Shown piece after piece: positions 49,529 to 61,164 of a stretch of 64,000 bases of DNA (position 1 is the first letter of the stretch; every line of letters begins with the position of its first letter). The position numbers and the translations under genes were made by a program. This DNA is from Xenorhabdus cabanillasii (lineage in GTDB: Bacteria; Pseudomonadota; Gammaproteobacteria; Enterobacterales; Enterobacteriaceae), in assembly GCF_003386665.1 (NCBI RefSeq), contig NZ_QTUB01000001.1, positions 806,001-870,000 of the forward strand, read 5' to 3'. Below the pieces are notes generated by a model. That model was not told where the DNA came from. It worked only from the letters and a program-made list of their open reading frames with translations, and searched no databases.

Positions 49529-49773
49529 ATGGAAAAAGTTAACTTCTACGATGCGAAAACCAACCTGTCCAGAATTGTTCAGAAAGTTGCTCGTACTGGA
49601 GAACCAGTGGTGATCGCCAAGAATGGTCATGCACTGGTTAAAGTCGTCGCATACAGAGAAGAGAAGCCTAAGCGCAAATTAGTTTTCTCAAAGGCAAAGG
49701 TAGTGTTCCCGCCAATTTTGACGATATGAACAGCGCAGAACTTGTTGATATGCTCGAAGGAAAATATTTTTAG
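49529..49773 (+). pseudogene. Phd/YefM-type antitoxin, frameshifted near the end
   Basis: The frame reads MEKVNFYDAKTNLSRIVQKV, then GEPVVIAKNGHALVKVVAY, the DNA-binding part of Phd/YefM antitoxins. After EKPKRKL one base has been lost: the native tail GKGSVPANFDDMNSAELVDM LEGKYF continues in another frame to TAG 49771-49773. The frameshifted product stops at 49729 (66 residues), so the toxin-neutralising C terminus is lost. Its stop overlaps the start of the PIN toxin relic. Confidence 0.75.
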
Positions 49774-49995
49774 TGGAAGTGCTGTTAGATACCAACATCT
49801 TGTTGTTTATGGCATATGAACCGGAAAAAACTGAAAACTGATGTTGTTCATCTTCTGGAAGATACGGGCAAAACCCTTTGTTTTAGTGCGGCGTCTATAT
49901 GGGAGGTGGTCATTAAAAGCAATCTGAACAAGCCTGATTTTTCCTTAGATCCCGAACAGATAGCCAAAATGAGTACGGATAATTTGGCTATTTAA
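49773..49995 (+). pseudogene. VapC-type PIN-domain toxin, frameshifted and truncated
   Basis: GTG at 49773 starts VEVLLDTNILLFMAYEPEK, the first acidic PIN motif. A one-base shift at the following A-run moves the frame to KLKTDVVHLLEDTGKTLCFS AASIWEVVIKSNLNK, the second PIN motif, and it ends at TAA 49993-49995. The C-terminal acidic residues are absent. PIN toxins are RNases; this one is dead, consistent with loss of its antitoxin tail. Confidence 0.75.
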
Positions 49996-50094
49996 ATGGG
50001 TCGCAATCTGATTGAAGTTCATTCGTTATTTCAGGGGCGTTTATTGCCCCTAAAATAAGTTATTGTTTAATTGTTCTTATTTAGTTGCTAATAA

Positions 50095-51858
50095 TTAGTA
50101 GCCAATAGCGGCGCCAGCAGGTCGTCGTACATCATTGGCACCATAGATATATCCTTCACGAACTTTGCCTGAGACGGCGGAGTCGTTGCCTGATGAATCG
50201 ACTGGAGAAACGCCGGCAGCACCTGGTAAACCTATCATGATTAATTCAGTTGCGCCCCATGGAGTCTGCTCTACCATCTTGTACCCCATTTTTTCCAGTA
50301 AATTTAAGGTGTCTTTCGAAAGGCCACGCTGTTCATAATAGACTTCATCTGGCAGCCATTGATGATGAATGCGCGGGTTGTTAACGGCTTCTTGTGGAGG
50401 CATACCAAATTCGATGATATTCAAAGCAGCCTGTAAGGTGATAGAGATAATCCTTGAACCACCCGGAGAGCCTAAGACCAGAAAAATTTTATTATCTTTG
50501 GTCACGAGTGTCGGGCTCATGGATGATAGTGGGCGCTTACCGGGGGCAATGGAATTGGTCGCTCCTTGAACCAATCCATACATATTCTTTTCCCCAACCT
50601 TAGTGGTGAAGTCATCCATTTCATCGTTCAGAAAAAAGCCAGTACCCGGGGCGATGACAACAGCACCAAAGCGCCCATTAATGGTATAGGTTGTTGATAC
50701 TGCGTTACCATTTTTATCTACGACAGAATAGTGGGTTGTTTCTGGTTTTTCGTGTGGTCCAATACCCGGCTGAACCTGTTTTGACGGAGTTGCTTTGTTT
50801 GGCTGGATCTCTTTTCTGATAGATTCTGCATAGCTTTTACTTAATAGACGATCGAGCGGGTTTTTGATAAACGCAGGATCACCAAGGTAAGTATTTCTGT
50901 CTATGTAGGCGTGACGCATAGCTTCCGTTAATGTATGGATATAGGCGGCAGAGTTGAATCCCATGGATTTGAGATCATAACCTTCAACAATGTTCAGTAT
51001 TTCGCACAGTGTGACGCCACCGGAGCTAGGAGGAGGAGAAGAGATGAATTTATATCCGCGGTAGCTACAGGTGACTGGTGTAGTTTCGGTGATAGTGTAA
51101 TTGGCAAAATCAGTCGCTGTAATGATCCCTCCTGATTTCTTTGAGGTTTCCTCAATGACTTGTGGAATTTTACCGTGATAAAAGGCATCTGGCCCTTGTT
51201 TAGCAATCATCTCCAGCGTGTTGGCCAAATCAGTCTGAACCAGTTTGTCTCCTGGCTGGAAAGGTGTTCCATCTTTGCGCAGAAAGATGCGGGCAGCTTC
51301 TGGATCTTGAGTAAAGCGTTTGACAGTGGTGTCCATAATATCCGTATCACCTCGGGTCAGGATATAACCTTCGCGTGCCAGCTTGATTGCTGGTGCCATG
51401 ACTTGCTCTCGGGTTAACGTACCGTATTTTTGCAGTGCGGTATCCAGCCCCATAACTGTGCCAGGCACACCGATGGCTTTATAACCATATAAGCTGGCAC
51501 CTTTGAGAACATTACCCTCTTTATCCAGATACATATCGGCACTGGCAGCCGCTGGTGCTGTCTCACGGAAATTAATGAATGTATCTCTGCCATCTGCCAG
51601 ATGGATGGTCATAAAACCCCCTCCACCGATATTTCCGCAGCAGGGATTGACCACAGCTTCTGCATAGCCCACGGCAACCGCAGCATCAATAGCATTACCC
51701 CCCATCTTGAGGATATCAATACCAACTTGTGATGCCAGATGTTGTGCGCTGACTACCATGCCTTGTTTGGCTTCAACAGCAAGTTCGGTAGCAGCATAAA
51801 GAGTAGAGGATACGAATAACGAGACAGCGATGAGCGAGATTTTCCATGTCTTGGACAT
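50095..51858 (-). CDS. ggt: Gamma-glutamyltranspeptidase, periplasmic
   Basis: 587 residues. The signal peptide ends STLYAATELA. It is an Ntn-hydrolase that autocleaves before the nucleophilic Thr in ETTHYSVVDKNGNAVSTTYT. Other landmarks: VVSAQHLASQVGIDILKMGG, NPCCGNIGGGGFMTIHL (glutamate/oxyanion region), and SPTLVTKDNK with LGSPGGSRIISITLQAALN. It breaks down glutathione and transfers gamma-glutamyl groups in the periplasm. Length matches E. coli Ggt (580). It stands alone, separated from the peroxiredoxin gene by a terminator. Confidence 0.95.
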   Translation of the reverse strand: MSKTWKISLIAVSLFVSSTLYAATELAVEAKQGMVVSAQHLASQVGIDILKMGGNAIDAAVAVGYAEAVVNPCCGNIGGGGFMTIHLADGRDTFINFRETAPAAASADMYLDKEGNVLKGASLYGYKAIGVPGTVMGLDTALQKYGTLTREQVMAPAIKLAREGYILTRGDTDIMDTTVKRFTQDPEAARIFLRKDGTPFQPGDKLVQTDLANTLEMIAKQGPDAFYHGKIPQVIEETSKKSGGIITATDFANYTITETTPVTCSYRGYKFISSPPPSSGGVTLCEILNIVEGYDLKSMGFNSAAYIHTLTEAMRHAYIDRNTYLGDPAFIKNPLDRLLSKSYAESIRKEIQPNKATPSKQVQPGIGPHEKPETTHYSVVDKNGNAVSTTYTINGRFGAVVIAPGTGFFLNDEMDDFTTKVGEKNMYGLVQGATNSIAPGKRPLSSMSPTLVTKDNKIFLVLGSPGGSRIISITLQAALNIIEFGMPPQEAVNNPRIHHQWLPDEVYYEQRGLSKDTLNLLEKMGYKMVEQTPWGATELIMIGLPGAAGVSPVDSSGNDSAVSGKVREGYIYGANDVRRPAGAAIGY

Positions 51859-52035
51859 TTTTTGCTCCTTATCTTCGGGTTGTTGGGTAAAAACCTCGAA
51901 AGATCATAAGGTTTTTGTTAAATATTTGTGATGTTACCTTATAGAAAGCTCAGGATTTTGGAAAGGTGAATTTTGGGGCGCCTGTCAATAATTCGAAAAA
52001 TTTAAATAATGAAAACTAACTATAGAAAAGCACAT

Positions 52036-52065
52036 AGAAAAACCAGCCGATAATACGGCTGGTTT
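52036..52065 (-). terminator. Intrinsic terminator of the peroxiredoxin gene
   Basis: Stem AAACCAGCCG / CGGCTGGTTT with a 6-nt loop. On the minus strand it is followed by a T-run, about 55 bp after the stop codon at 52118. Confidence 0.75.
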
Positions 52066-52117
52066 GAAAGATGCATTAACAATATGATGCTGTTAAGGGA
52101 TTAAATACTGACGAAAA

Positions 52118-52720
52118 TTACAGTTTGTCAGCATTTTTGGTCAGGTATTTAGCTACGCCTTCTGGGGAAGCGCCCATACCTTCTTGACCTTTAGCCCACT
52201 GTGCAGGACAGACTTCACCGTGCTCTTCATGGAATTGCAGTGCATCAACCATACGCAGCATTTCGTCAATGTTACGGCCCAGTGGCAGATCGTTAACAAC
52301 CTGATGACGAACAACACCATTTTTATCGATCAGGAAAGAACCACGTAAAGCAACACCAGCTTCTGGGTGCTCAATACCGTATGCTTTCATGATGTCACGT
52401 TTGATATCAGCAACCATTGGGTATTTGACTTCGCCGATACCGCCTTCATTGATTGGGGTCTTGCGCCATGCGTTGTGAACGAATTCAGAGTCGAAAGAAA
52501 CACCGATAACTTCAAAACCGCGTTTTTGGAATTCTTCATAACGATGATCGAAAGCAATCAGCTCTGAAGGACAAACGAAAGTGAAGTCCATTGGCCAGAA
52601 GAAGATAACGGCTGGACGACCATTCAGATGTTTTTTCAGGTTGAAGTTATTAACGATCTCACCGTTACCGAGAACCGCAGCAGCTGTAAAGTCAGGGGCT
52701 TGGCGGGTTACTAAAACCAT
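52118..52720 (-). CDS. Two-cysteine peroxiredoxin (AhpC/TSA family, peroxiredoxin C)
   Basis: 200 residues. The peroxidatic Cys50 is in FTFVCPSE and the resolving Cys171 in GEVCPAQW, so it is a typical 2-Cys enzyme that reduces H2O2 and organic peroxides. GGVGEVKYPMVAD-like text (GGIGEVKYPMVAD) and HQVVNDLPLGRNIDEMLR are typical of the Yersinia/Vibrio form found beside acpH. GGAG lies upstream of the ATG. There is no ahpF nearby, so the reductant is probably thioredoxin or an AhpF encoded elsewhere. An OxyR-type site is upstream. Confidence 0.92.
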   Translation of the reverse strand: MVLVTRQAPDFTAAAVLGNGEIVNNFNLKKHLNGRPAVIFFWPMDFTFVCPSELIAFDHRYEEFQKRGFEVIGVSFDSEFVHNAWRKTPINEGGIGEVKYPMVADIKRDIMKAYGIEHPEAGVALRGSFLIDKNGVVRHQVVNDLPLGRNIDEMLRMVDALQFHEEHGEVCPAQWAKGQEGMGASPEGVAKYLTKNADKL

Positions 52721-52829
52721 AATTGACTCCTGTGATTTTAAAAGATTCTACCCTTAGGTATTTGTGGAAACGGGTTACAGCATAAGGAATTAGGCTATAG
52801 CAATAAAGGATAAAATACCAATTGATATA

Positions 52830-52844
52830 ATAGGTTTTACCTAT
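52830..52844 (-). promoter_or_regulatory. Candidate OxyR-binding element for the peroxiredoxin gene
   Basis: ATAGGTTTTACCTAT is an exact match to the OxyR half-element pattern ATAGnTnnnAnCTAT, about 110 bp upstream of the peroxiredoxin start. A partial second element (CTATTTTCAATTCC) follows at the 7-bp spacing expected. Induction by peroxide is likely. Confidence 0.6.
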
Positions 52845-52924
52845 TAATAATCTATTTTCAATTCCTTTTCGCCTACAATAAGATAAAGCACTTTGGTAAA
52901 AGTGCAAGGTTTTGGAGAAGTTTC

Positions 52925-53512
52925 CTATTCCAGTAAGCATTTGTCTGCTGCCAATACCATCATTTCAGGGTAAAACTGCCAAAATAGTGCTTCAAAATCA
53001 GAGTAATGATTTTCAATATCTTGGTACGATCCTGCCAGTGCTGATAATTTCGGTCGTCTCCTTGCCATACTTTGCAGGACATTAGCAATACATGTCAGAT
53101 CAGCGTAACGGATCAACAAATTTTGTGACCAGAGATATTGGTTCAATTCCTGAAATTTTTCAGGAGTGGAACCGAGGTGGGGCTTTATTTGGTGGTGGGC
53201 AAGGTGAACAAATTCCGGCAAAGAGTAATTCTTTTCAAGTTTATTCCAGTGTCGGGATAGAAAATGATCCCAGGTGATATCAAGGGTTATAGGTGCCACA
53301 CGCCGATATTCACTACGGAATAACGTCCGGGCTTCGATGACCAAAGGATGATTATCTGTCAGGCTGTCTATTCTGCGGTGCAGACGAATACCCGATACAA
53401 TATCGGTGCTGAATAAGCCTTCTGGGGAGCCGCGGACAAAATCTGCCATTAAATTACCCAGTAAAGGGCTTTCGGATAATGCTGCCAAATGCAGGTGTGC
53501 GAGAAAATTCAT
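52925..53512 (-). CDS. acpH: Acyl carrier protein phosphodiesterase AcpH
   Basis: 195 residues from the ATG at 53512 ([10 protein letters not shown]), matching the start of E. coli AcpH; an upstream TTG would add nine residues. Landmarks: [62 protein letters not shown]. It removes the 4'-phosphopantetheine arm from holo-ACP. No clear Shine-Dalgarno is visible. Divergent from queA, as in E. coli. Confidence 0.93.
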   Translation of the reverse strand: MNFLAHLHLAALSESPLLGNLMADFVRGSPEGLFSTDIVSGIRLHRRIDSLTDNHPLVIEARTLFRSEYRRVAPITLDITWDHFLSRHWNKLEKNYSLPEFVHLAHHQIKPHLGSTPEKFQELNQYLWSQNLLIRYADLTCIANVLQSMARRRPKLSALAGSYQDIENHYSDFEALFWQFYPEMMVLAADKCLLE

Positions 53513-53618
53513 GGGGAAGAGTATAGCGTAAATGGTCAAACTAATATGCTTCTTTCTTGCACCATTGTCTGTGCAGCACTAGACTAGTCCGCCTGTTTTT
53601 TTGAATGATACAGATAAA

Positions 53619-54728
53619 ATGCGTGTCGCTGATTTTACATTTGAACTGCCAGAAGAGCTGATTGCTCACTATCCCCAATCACAGCGCAGTGGCTGCCGCT
53701 TGCTCTCCCTTAACGGGGAAACAGGTGAGCTGACACACGGCATTTTTACTGATGTGCTGGATAAACTGGAAGCGGGAGATTTGCTGGTTTTCAATAATAC
53801 CCGAGTTATTCCTGCCCGCTTGTTTGGTCGTAAGGCGACAGGTGGCAAACTGGAAGTTTTAGTAGAAAGGATGCTGGATAATAAGCGAGTACTCGCTCAC
53901 GTTCGTGCATCTAAAGCACCAAAAGAAGGCACAGAGTTGATCCTTGGCGAGGATAAATCGCTTGGTGACAATACCTTTGGTGCAAATAACGGCATCAAAG
54001 CAACTATGTTGGCACGCCACGATGCTTTATTTGAAATTCGTTTTGATGACGAGCGAGATGTATTGACCATTTTAGATGAAATCGGTCATATGCCGTTACC
54101 GCCTTACATTGCTCGCCCTGATGAAGAGGCAGATCGGGAATTATATCAGACGGTATACAATGAGCGTCCGGGAGCGGTTGCTGCACCAACCGCTGGGTTG
54201 CACTTTGATGAGCCACTTTTGGCTGCTTTGCGTGAAAAAGGCGTAGAAATGGCTTTTGTCACCCTGCATGTGGGGGCAGGAACTTTTCAGCCTGTGCGTG
54301 TAGAGACAATCGAAGATCATGTTATGCACGCTGAATATGCAGAAGTACCGCAGAACGTTGTTGATGCTGTACTGGCGTGCAAAGCGCGTGGTAATAAAGT
54401 GGTGGCAGTGGGAACAACGTCAGTCCGGTCGTTGGAAAGTGCAGCCCGTGCTTGTCAGGATGATCTTATTGCTCCATTTTTCGATGATACCCAAATCTTT
54501 ATCTACCCAGGATTTGAATATCAGGTTGTTGATGCACTGATTACTAATTTCCATTTGCCGGAATCTACATTAATCATGTTGGTTTCTGCATTTGCGGGTT
54601 ATAAAAATACCATGGGTGCTTACAAAGCAGCGGTAGCTGAGAAATATCGTTTCTTTAGTTATGGTGATGCGATGTTTATTAATCGTAATTCTCTGGCTGC
54701 AAAAGAACTATGGCTTCAAAAGAAGTAG
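53619..54728 (+). CDS. queA: S-adenosylmethionine:tRNA ribosyltransferase-isomerase QueA
   Basis: 369 residues from the ATG at 53619 ([19 protein letters not shown]); a TTG six codons earlier is the alternative. QueA adds epoxycyclopentane from SAM to the 7-deazaguanine of tRNA in queuosine synthesis. Family blocks are intact: [72 protein letters not shown] ~13-residue insert relative to E. coli lies around [16 protein letters not shown]. tgt follows after 90 bp. Confidence 0.95.
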   Translation: MRVADFTFELPEELIAHYPQSQRSGCRLLSLNGETGELTHGIFTDVLDKLEAGDLLVFNNTRVIPARLFGRKATGGKLEVLVERMLDNKRVLAHVRASKAPKEGTELILGEDKSLGDNTFGANNGIKATMLARHDALFEIRFDDERDVLTILDEIGHMPLPPYIARPDEEADRELYQTVYNERPGAVAAPTAGLHFDEPLLAALREKGVEMAFVTLHVGAGTFQPVRVETIEDHVMHAEYAEVPQNVVDAVLACKARGNKVVAVGTTSVRSLESAARACQDDLIAPFFDDTQIFIYPGFEYQVVDALITNFHLPESTLIMLVSAFAGYKNTMGAYKAAVAEKYRFFSYGDAMFINRNSLAAKELWLQKK

Positions 54729-54818
54729 CAAAAGAAAAAGTTTCGTCACTCCAGCTCCGCTGGTTTGAACAATTTTTAAACATCACATCGGACTGTTTTT
54801 CTGATGTCTGGAGGTTAA

Positions 54819-55943
<1,125 letters not shown>

Positions 55944-56025
55944 TTTGGCGTGACTAACCAGCCTCAATGTGTGTAGCATATTGGGCTGGTTTTTGATCAA
56001 GCCATTATCGATTTTCGATGGCAAA

Positions 56026-56139
56026 TTTTTCGAGAACTATTTTTTCGCAATCCATTTTTCGGAAACCACTTTTTGAAACTTGTTTTTGAAAACTATTTTT
56101 TAAAATACATGCTTCGCAAATGATGTTTTCGATAACAAT
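56026..56139. repeat. Degenerate 13-15-bp tandem array upstream of yajC
   Basis: Eight contiguous units: TTTTTCGAGAACTAT, TTTTTCGCAATCCAT, TTTTCGGAAACCAC, TTTTTGAAACTTG, TTTTTGAAAACTAT, TTTTTAAAATACAT, GCTTCGCAAATGAT, GTTTTCGATAACAAT. The array ends at the AGGG Shine-Dalgarno of yajC. It makes up over half of the 208-bp tgt-yajC spacer. Confidence 0.75.
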
Positions 56140-56151
56140 GAGGGATATTTG

Positions 56152-56487
56152 ATGAGTTTTTTTATTTCTGAAGCTGCGGCAGCTGCTGCGCCAGCGCAAG
56201 CTCAGGGAAACCCATATTCTCTGATTATCATGCTGGTTGTTTTCGGTTTGATTTTCTATTTCATGATTCTGCGTCCGCAACAAAAACGCACCAAAGAACA
56301 TAAAAAACTGATGGATTCCATCTCCAAAGGAGATGAAGTACTGACTTCTGGTGGTTTGGTTGGTCGTGTCTCTAAAGTGTCTGAAACTGGCTACATCGTA
56401 ATTGCCCTGAATGACACCACAGAAATAACTGTCAAACGTGATTTCGTCGCTGCCATTTTGCCGAAAGGTACAATGAAGGCTATTTAA
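56152..56487 (+). CDS. yajC: Sec translocon accessory protein YajC
   Basis: 111 residues from the ATG at 56152 ([20 protein letters not shown]). One N-terminal membrane helix ([20 protein letters not shown]) is followed by [20 protein letters not shown] and the small basic domain [14 protein letters not shown]. YajC binds SecDF and AcrB. It matches E. coli YajC (110) and precedes secD by 28 bp. Confidence 0.96.
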   Translation: MSFFISEAAAAAAPAQAQGNPYSLIIMLVVFGLIFYFMILRPQQKRTKEHKKLMDSISKGDEVLTSGGLVGRVSKVSETGYIVIALNDTTEITVKRDFVAAILPKGTMKAI

Positions 56488-56515
56488 TTTTCCGATTTTC
56501 CCGAAGGGAACTGCC

Positions 56516-58363
56516 GTGTTGAACCGTTATCCTTTGTGGAAGTATCTGATGCTGATCGCTGCGATCCTCATCGGTCTGCTTTATGCACTTCCCAACCTTT
56601 ATGGTGAGGATCCGGCCGTGCAAATCACTGGCGCGCGAGGTATCGCCGCCAGTGAAAAAACGCTGGACCAAGTCCGTAATGTTTTAGATAAAGAACAGAT
56701 CAAGAGCAAATCCATTGCACTGGAAAATGGGGCAATTCTTGCTCGTTTCAATAGCCAGGATATTCAGCTCCGTGCTCGTGAAGCTTTAGTTTCTGCATTG
56801 GGTGAACAGTATGTTGTGGCATTAAATCTCGCGCCTGCGACCCCAATCTGGCTAAACAAAATTGGCGCTGAGCCGATGAAGTTGGGCTTAGACCTGCGCG
56901 GAGGGGTTCACTTCCTGATGGAAGTGGATATGGACACTGCCATGAGTAAACTTCAGGAGCAGAATATTGATAGTCTGCGTTCTGAACTGCGCGACCAAGG
57001 CATTGCTTATTCCACTATCCGTAAGGCTGAGAATTACGGTGTGGAAATTCGTTTCCGTGATAATGATGCCCGCTCTAAAGCAGAAAGCTATCTTGCACCC
57101 CGCCACCGCGACCTGGTGTTTTCGACAGGCGCTAACAGTACCCTGAAAGCGGTTATGAGTGATGAACGTTTGCGTGAAGCTCGTTCCTATGCTGTACAGC
57201 AGAACATCACTATCCTGCGTAACCGTGTTAACCAACTGGGGGTTGCTGAACCTTTGGTACAACGTCAAGGTGCTGACCGTATTGTCGTTGAACTACCGGG
57301 GATTCAGGATACTGCCCGTGCGAAGGAAATCCTTGGGGCAACTGCAACGCTGGAATTCCGTTTGGTAAATACCAACGTTGACCAAAGTGCTGTTGCATCA
57401 GGCCGTATTCCGGGTGATTCAGAACTGAAATATACCCGTGATGGTAGCCCTGCTGTGTTGTACAAGCGTGTTATCCTGACCGGTGATCATATTACCGATT
57501 CAACATCGGGTACTGATGAGAACGGGTATCCTCAGGTTAATATCTCACTGGACAGTGCCGGTGGTACTGCGATGTCTAACTTCACCAAAGATAACCTACA
57601 GAAGCCTATGGCAACGCTGTTTGTGGAGTATAAAGACAGCGGTAAGAAAGATGCTAACGGCCGGGCAATTCTGGCTAAGCACGAAGAAGTTATCAACATC
57701 GCAACTATTCAGTCCCGTTTGGGTAATAGTTTCCGTATCACCGGGATCAATAACCCGAATGAAGCGCGCCAATTGGCATTATTGCTGCGTGCAGGTGCTC
57801 TGATTGCCCCAATCCAGATTGTGGAAGAGCGCACAATTGGGCCAACTCTTGGTATGCAGAATATTGAACAAGGTCTTGAAGCCTGTTTGTGGGGATTGAT
57901 TTCTTCTGTACTGTTCATGGTGATTTACTATCGTAAATTTGGCCTGATAGCGAGTAGTGCGTTGCTGGCAAACTTGGTCTTGATCGTCGGTATTATGTCC
58001 TTGTTACCGGGAGCAACACTGACGATGCCGGGTATTGCAGGTATTGTATTGACTCTGGCTGTTGCGGTGGATGCGAACGTTTTGATAAACGAACGTATCA
58101 AAGAAGAACTGCGTAACGGGCGTAGCGTACAACAGGCTATCCATGAAGGTTATAAAGGTGCATTTTCCAGTATTATTGATGCTAACCTGACGACGCTGAT
58201 TACCGCTGTTATCTTGTATGCAGTGGGAACAGGCTCTATCAAAGGCTTTGCGATCACAACCAGCATCGGTGTAGCGACGTCAATGTTCACTGCCATTGTA
58301 GGAACACGCGCAATCGTGAACCTGTTGTATGGTGGTAAGCGTATCAATAAGCTGTCAATTTAA
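56516..58363 (+). CDS. secD: Protein translocase subunit SecD
   Basis: 615 residues from GTG at 56516, the same length as E. coli SecD. An N-terminal helix ([20 protein letters not shown]), a large periplasmic part ([40 protein letters not shown]), then five C-terminal helices with the proton-path block [19 protein letters not shown]. SecDF pulls exported proteins across the inner membrane using the proton gradient. secF follows after 10 bp. Confidence 0.97.
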   Translation: MLNRYPLWKYLMLIAAILIGLLYALPNLYGEDPAVQITGARGIAASEKTLDQVRNVLDKEQIKSKSIALENGAILARFNSQDIQLRAREALVSALGEQYVVALNLAPATPIWLNKIGAEPMKLGLDLRGGVHFLMEVDMDTAMSKLQEQNIDSLRSELRDQGIAYSTIRKAENYGVEIRFRDNDARSKAESYLAPRHRDLVFSTGANSTLKAVMSDERLREARSYAVQQNITILRNRVNQLGVAEPLVQRQGADRIVVELPGIQDTARAKEILGATATLEFRLVNTNVDQSAVASGRIPGDSELKYTRDGSPAVLYKRVILTGDHITDSTSGTDENGYPQVNISLDSAGGTAMSNFTKDNLQKPMATLFVEYKDSGKKDANGRAILAKHEEVINIATIQSRLGNSFRITGINNPNEARQLALLLRAGALIAPIQIVEERTIGPTLGMQNIEQGLEACLWGLISSVLFMVIYYRKFGLIASSALLANLVLIVGIMSLLPGATLTMPGIAGIVLTLAVAVDANVLINERIKEELRNGRSVQQAIHEGYKGAFSSIIDANLTTLITAVILYAVGTGSIKGFAITTSIGVATSMFTAIVGTRAIVNLLYGGKRINKLSI

Positions 58364-58373
58364 GGAGCACGTT

Positions 58374-59342
58374 GTGGCACAGGATTACTCTGTTGAACAA
58401 TTAAACTATGGGCGTAAAGTCATCGACTTTATGCGCTGGGACAACGTTGCCTTTACTGTTTCGTTTCTGCTGTTGGTTGCTTCTATCGTAATGATAGCAA
58501 CTCGCGGGTTTAACTGGGGGATTGATTTTACCGGAGGTACGGTAATTGAGATTAACCTGAGTAAACCAGCTGATCTGGATAAGATGCGTGAAAGCCTGAC
58601 GAAAAATGGTTTTGCAGATCCACTGTTGCAAAACTTTGGCAGTAGTCGTGACGTAATGGTTCGTATGCCGCCAGTGACAGGTAATGCAGGTCAGGAACTG
58701 GGCAATAAAATTATCTCGGTCATCAATGCAGAAATCGATAAAGACGCGGTTGTTAAGCGAGTTGAATTTGTTGGCCCAAGTGTGGGAAGCGAGTTAGCGC
58801 AAACAGGAGCAATGGCGCTATTGGTGGCACTGATCTGTATCCTGATTTATGTCGGATTCCGTTTCGAATGGCGTCTGGCGTTGGGAGCTGTTATCGCGCT
58901 TGCTCATGACGTTATTATCACATTAGGTATATTGTCGTTATTCCACATTGAAATTGAACTGACCATTGTGGCATCGTTGATGTCCGTTATCGGTTATTCA
59001 TTGAACGATAGTATTGTTGTTTCGGATCGTATTCGTGAGAACTTCCGTAAGATACGCCGTGGTACATCGTATGAAATCGTAAATGTCTCTCTGACTCAAA
59101 CCCTGAGCCGTACGATTATGACTTCAGCGACAACGTTGCTGGTGGTGGTGATGCTTTATATATTCGGTGGTGAAATGCTGAAAGGCTTCTCACTGGTAAT
59201 GTTGATCGGAGTTTCCATCGGTACAGCATCTTCTATCTATGTTGCATCTGCGCTGGCGCTGAAACTCGGTATGAAGCGTGAGCATATTATTGTGCAGAAA
59301 GTGGAGAAGGAAGGGGCGGATCAGCCTTCCATTCTTCCTTAA
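58374..59342 (+). CDS. secF: Protein translocase subunit SecF
   Basis: 322 residues from GTG at 58374 ([20 protein letters not shown]), with AAGGAG upstream and overlapping nothing; a longer version starting inside secD is not supported. Six helices with [34 protein letters not shown] and [20 protein letters not shown]. It works with SecD and YajC. The C terminus [12 protein letters not shown] equals the E. coli ending. A strong terminator follows. Confidence 0.97.
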   Translation: MAQDYSVEQLNYGRKVIDFMRWDNVAFTVSFLLLVASIVMIATRGFNWGIDFTGGTVIEINLSKPADLDKMRESLTKNGFADPLLQNFGSSRDVMVRMPPVTGNAGQELGNKIISVINAEIDKDAVVKRVEFVGPSVGSELAQTGAMALLVALICILIYVGFRFEWRLALGAVIALAHDVIITLGILSLFHIEIELTIVASLMSVIGYSLNDSIVVSDRIRENFRKIRRGTSYEIVNVSLTQTLSRTIMTSATTLLVVVMLYIFGGEMLKGFSLVMLIGVSIGTASSIYVASALALKLGMKREHIIVQKVEKEGADQPSILP

Positions 59343-59392
59343 TCATTTTTTCTGTAATGGCATAGTTTTTAATAACATAGTTTGTCTTGTTC

Positions 59393-59428
59393 AAACACCC
59401 TGTGAGTACTTACTGACAGGGTGTTTTT
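59393..59428 (+). terminator. Intrinsic terminator after secF
   Basis: An 11-bp stem AAACACCCTGT / ACAGGGTGTTT with a 12-nt loop, followed by T residues, 50 bp after the secF stop. It ends the yajC-secDF transcript ahead of nrdR. Confidence 0.85.
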
Positions 59429-59483
59429 CATTATCACTTCAAGGTAAACTGTCGGTCTGTTCGGTTAACTGTCAGGAAACAAT

Positions 59484-59933
59484 ATGCATTGCCCATTTTG
59501 CGCAGCCGTTGATACTAAAGTTATTGATTCCCGTCTGGTAGGGGATGGCTCACAAGTGCGCCGCCGCCGTCAGTGTCTCGAATGTCATGAACGATTCACC
59601 ACGTTTGAAATTGCAGAACTGGTGATGCCAAGAGTCATAAAAAGTGATGATATGCGGGAGCCTTTCGACGAAGAAAAATTGCGTCGTGGCATGCAGAAGG
59701 CACTGGAAAAGCGCCCTGTCAGCTCTGATGATGTGGAAATGGCGATTAGCCACATTAAGTCACAGGTCCGGGCTACGGGAGAGCGGGAAATTCCGTCTAA
59801 AATGATCGGCAATTTCGTGATGGATGCGCTGAAAAAACTCGATAAAGTGGCTTATATCCGTTTCGCATCTGTTTACCGTAGTTTTGAAGACATTCGGGAA
59901 TTTGGTGAAGAGATCGCCAGACTACAAGATTAA
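59484..59933 (+). CDS. nrdR: Ribonucleotide reductase repressor NrdR
   Basis: 149 residues, as in E. coli. A zinc ribbon (MHCPFC ... [15 protein letters not shown], Cys 3, 6, 31, 34) is followed by an ATP-cone domain ([20 protein letters not shown]). NrdR binds paired NrdR boxes at nrd promoters when dATP is high. It is 11 bp ahead of ribD in the same operon. Confidence 0.96.
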   Translation: MHCPFCAAVDTKVIDSRLVGDGSQVRRRRQCLECHERFTTFEIAELVMPRVIKSDDMREPFDEEKLRRGMQKALEKRPVSSDDVEMAISHIKSQVRATGEREIPSKMIGNFVMDALKKLDKVAYIRFASVYRSFEDIREFGEEIARLQD

Positions 59934-59944
59934 AGGCCATCACT

Positions 59945-61066
59945 ATGACTCTTGATGAAACATATATGTCCCGGGCGCTGGAACTGGCGTATCAGGGGCG
60001 TTTTACGACATCCCCGAACCCGAACGTGGGTTGTGTCATCGTCAAAGATGATCAAATAATAGGGGAAGGTTTTCATTTACGTGCGGGTGAACCTCACGCA
60101 GAAGTTTATGCTCTTCGCATGGCTGGTAACAGAGCAAAAGGTGCAACGGCCTATGTTACTCTTGAGCCATGTAGCCACCACGGTAAAACTCCTCCTTGTG
60201 CTGATGCTTTGATTGCCGCAGGTATAAGCCGTGTTGTGGTGGCAATGCAGGATCCTAATCCACAAGTTGCAGGACGTGGTCTGTATAAATTGCAGCAGGC
60301 AGGTATTGCGGTTGAACATGGTTTAATGATGGAACAGGCCGAGATACTGAATAAAGGATTTCTCAAGTGCATGCGCACTGGGTTTCCTTATCTGCAATTA
60401 AAACTGGGAGCCTCATTGGATGGGCGTACTGCCTTGGCATCGGGTGAAAGTAAATGGATCACTTCACCGGAAGCACGGCAGGATGTACAGAAATTGCGGG
60501 CACAGTGCAGTGCTATCCTGAGTTCCAGCGCAACGGTGTTAGCAGATGACCCTTCACTGACGGTTCGCTGGAATGAGCTGGATGCAGAAACCCAGTCTGT
60601 TTATCCTCAAGAACTCTTGCGTCAACCGGTTCGTATTATTGTGGACAGCCAAAATCGTGTGACGCCACAACATCAAGTTGTTCAGCAACCAGGGCAATGT
60701 TGGTTAGTGCACACTGACTCGACAGATTCTGATAAAGATGGACAGTACTGGCCTGAAAATATCGAGAGAATTTTATTACCGGCACACGGCGCTGGTGTTG
60801 ATTTGGTTCTGCTGATGATGCAGCTTGGCAAACATCAGATAAATTCGGTCTGGGCTGAATGTGGGCCAATGCTGGCAGGTGCTTTGCTATCTTTGGGCTT
60901 GGTGGATGAGCTGATCCTCTATATCGCTCCAAAAGTATTGGGAAACAGCGCTCGTGGGCTGTTTGCTATTCCTGAGCTGCAAAAATTATCGGATGCGCCA
61001 GAATTTACGCTGCTGGATGTACAACAGGTTGGGCCTGATGTGCGTCTTCGTTTACGACCGTGCTAA
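59945..61066 (+). CDS. ribD: Bifunctional riboflavin biosynthesis deaminase/reductase RibD
   Basis: 373 residues. The N-terminal deaminase has zinc ligands in GEPHAEVYAL and LEPCSHHGKTPPCADALI. The C-terminal reductase has KLGASLDGRTALASGESKWI and WAECGPMLAGALLSLGLVDE. It converts the GTP-derived diaminopyrimidine to 5-amino-6-ribitylamino-uracil phosphate in two steps, feeding RibH. Length matches E. coli RibD (367). Confidence 0.96.
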   Translation: MTLDETYMSRALELAYQGRFTTSPNPNVGCVIVKDDQIIGEGFHLRAGEPHAEVYALRMAGNRAKGATAYVTLEPCSHHGKTPPCADALIAAGISRVVVAMQDPNPQVAGRGLYKLQQAGIAVEHGLMMEQAEILNKGFLKCMRTGFPYLQLKLGASLDGRTALASGESKWITSPEARQDVQKLRAQCSAILSSSATVLADDPSLTVRWNELDAETQSVYPQELLRQPVRIIVDSQNRVTPQHQVVQQPGQCWLVHTDSTDSDKDGQYWPENIERILLPAHGAGVDLVLLMMQLGKHQINSVWAECGPMLAGALLSLGLVDELILYIAPKVLGNSARGLFAIPELQKLSDAPEFTLLDVQQVGPDVRLRLRPC

Positions 61067-61164
61067 GCGCTCTGATTTAACTTTGAACATAAATCAAGAC
61101 GCAGAGAAAAAGAATGTGATAAGATCCGCGCCCTTGCGGATATTAATAAGATATAAGGAAGGCT

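Noticed and set aside
58329..59342. Longer SecF starting inside secD
   Set aside because: The GTG at 58374 has AAGGAG upstream and matches the E. coli N terminus; the longer start overlaps secD out of frame.
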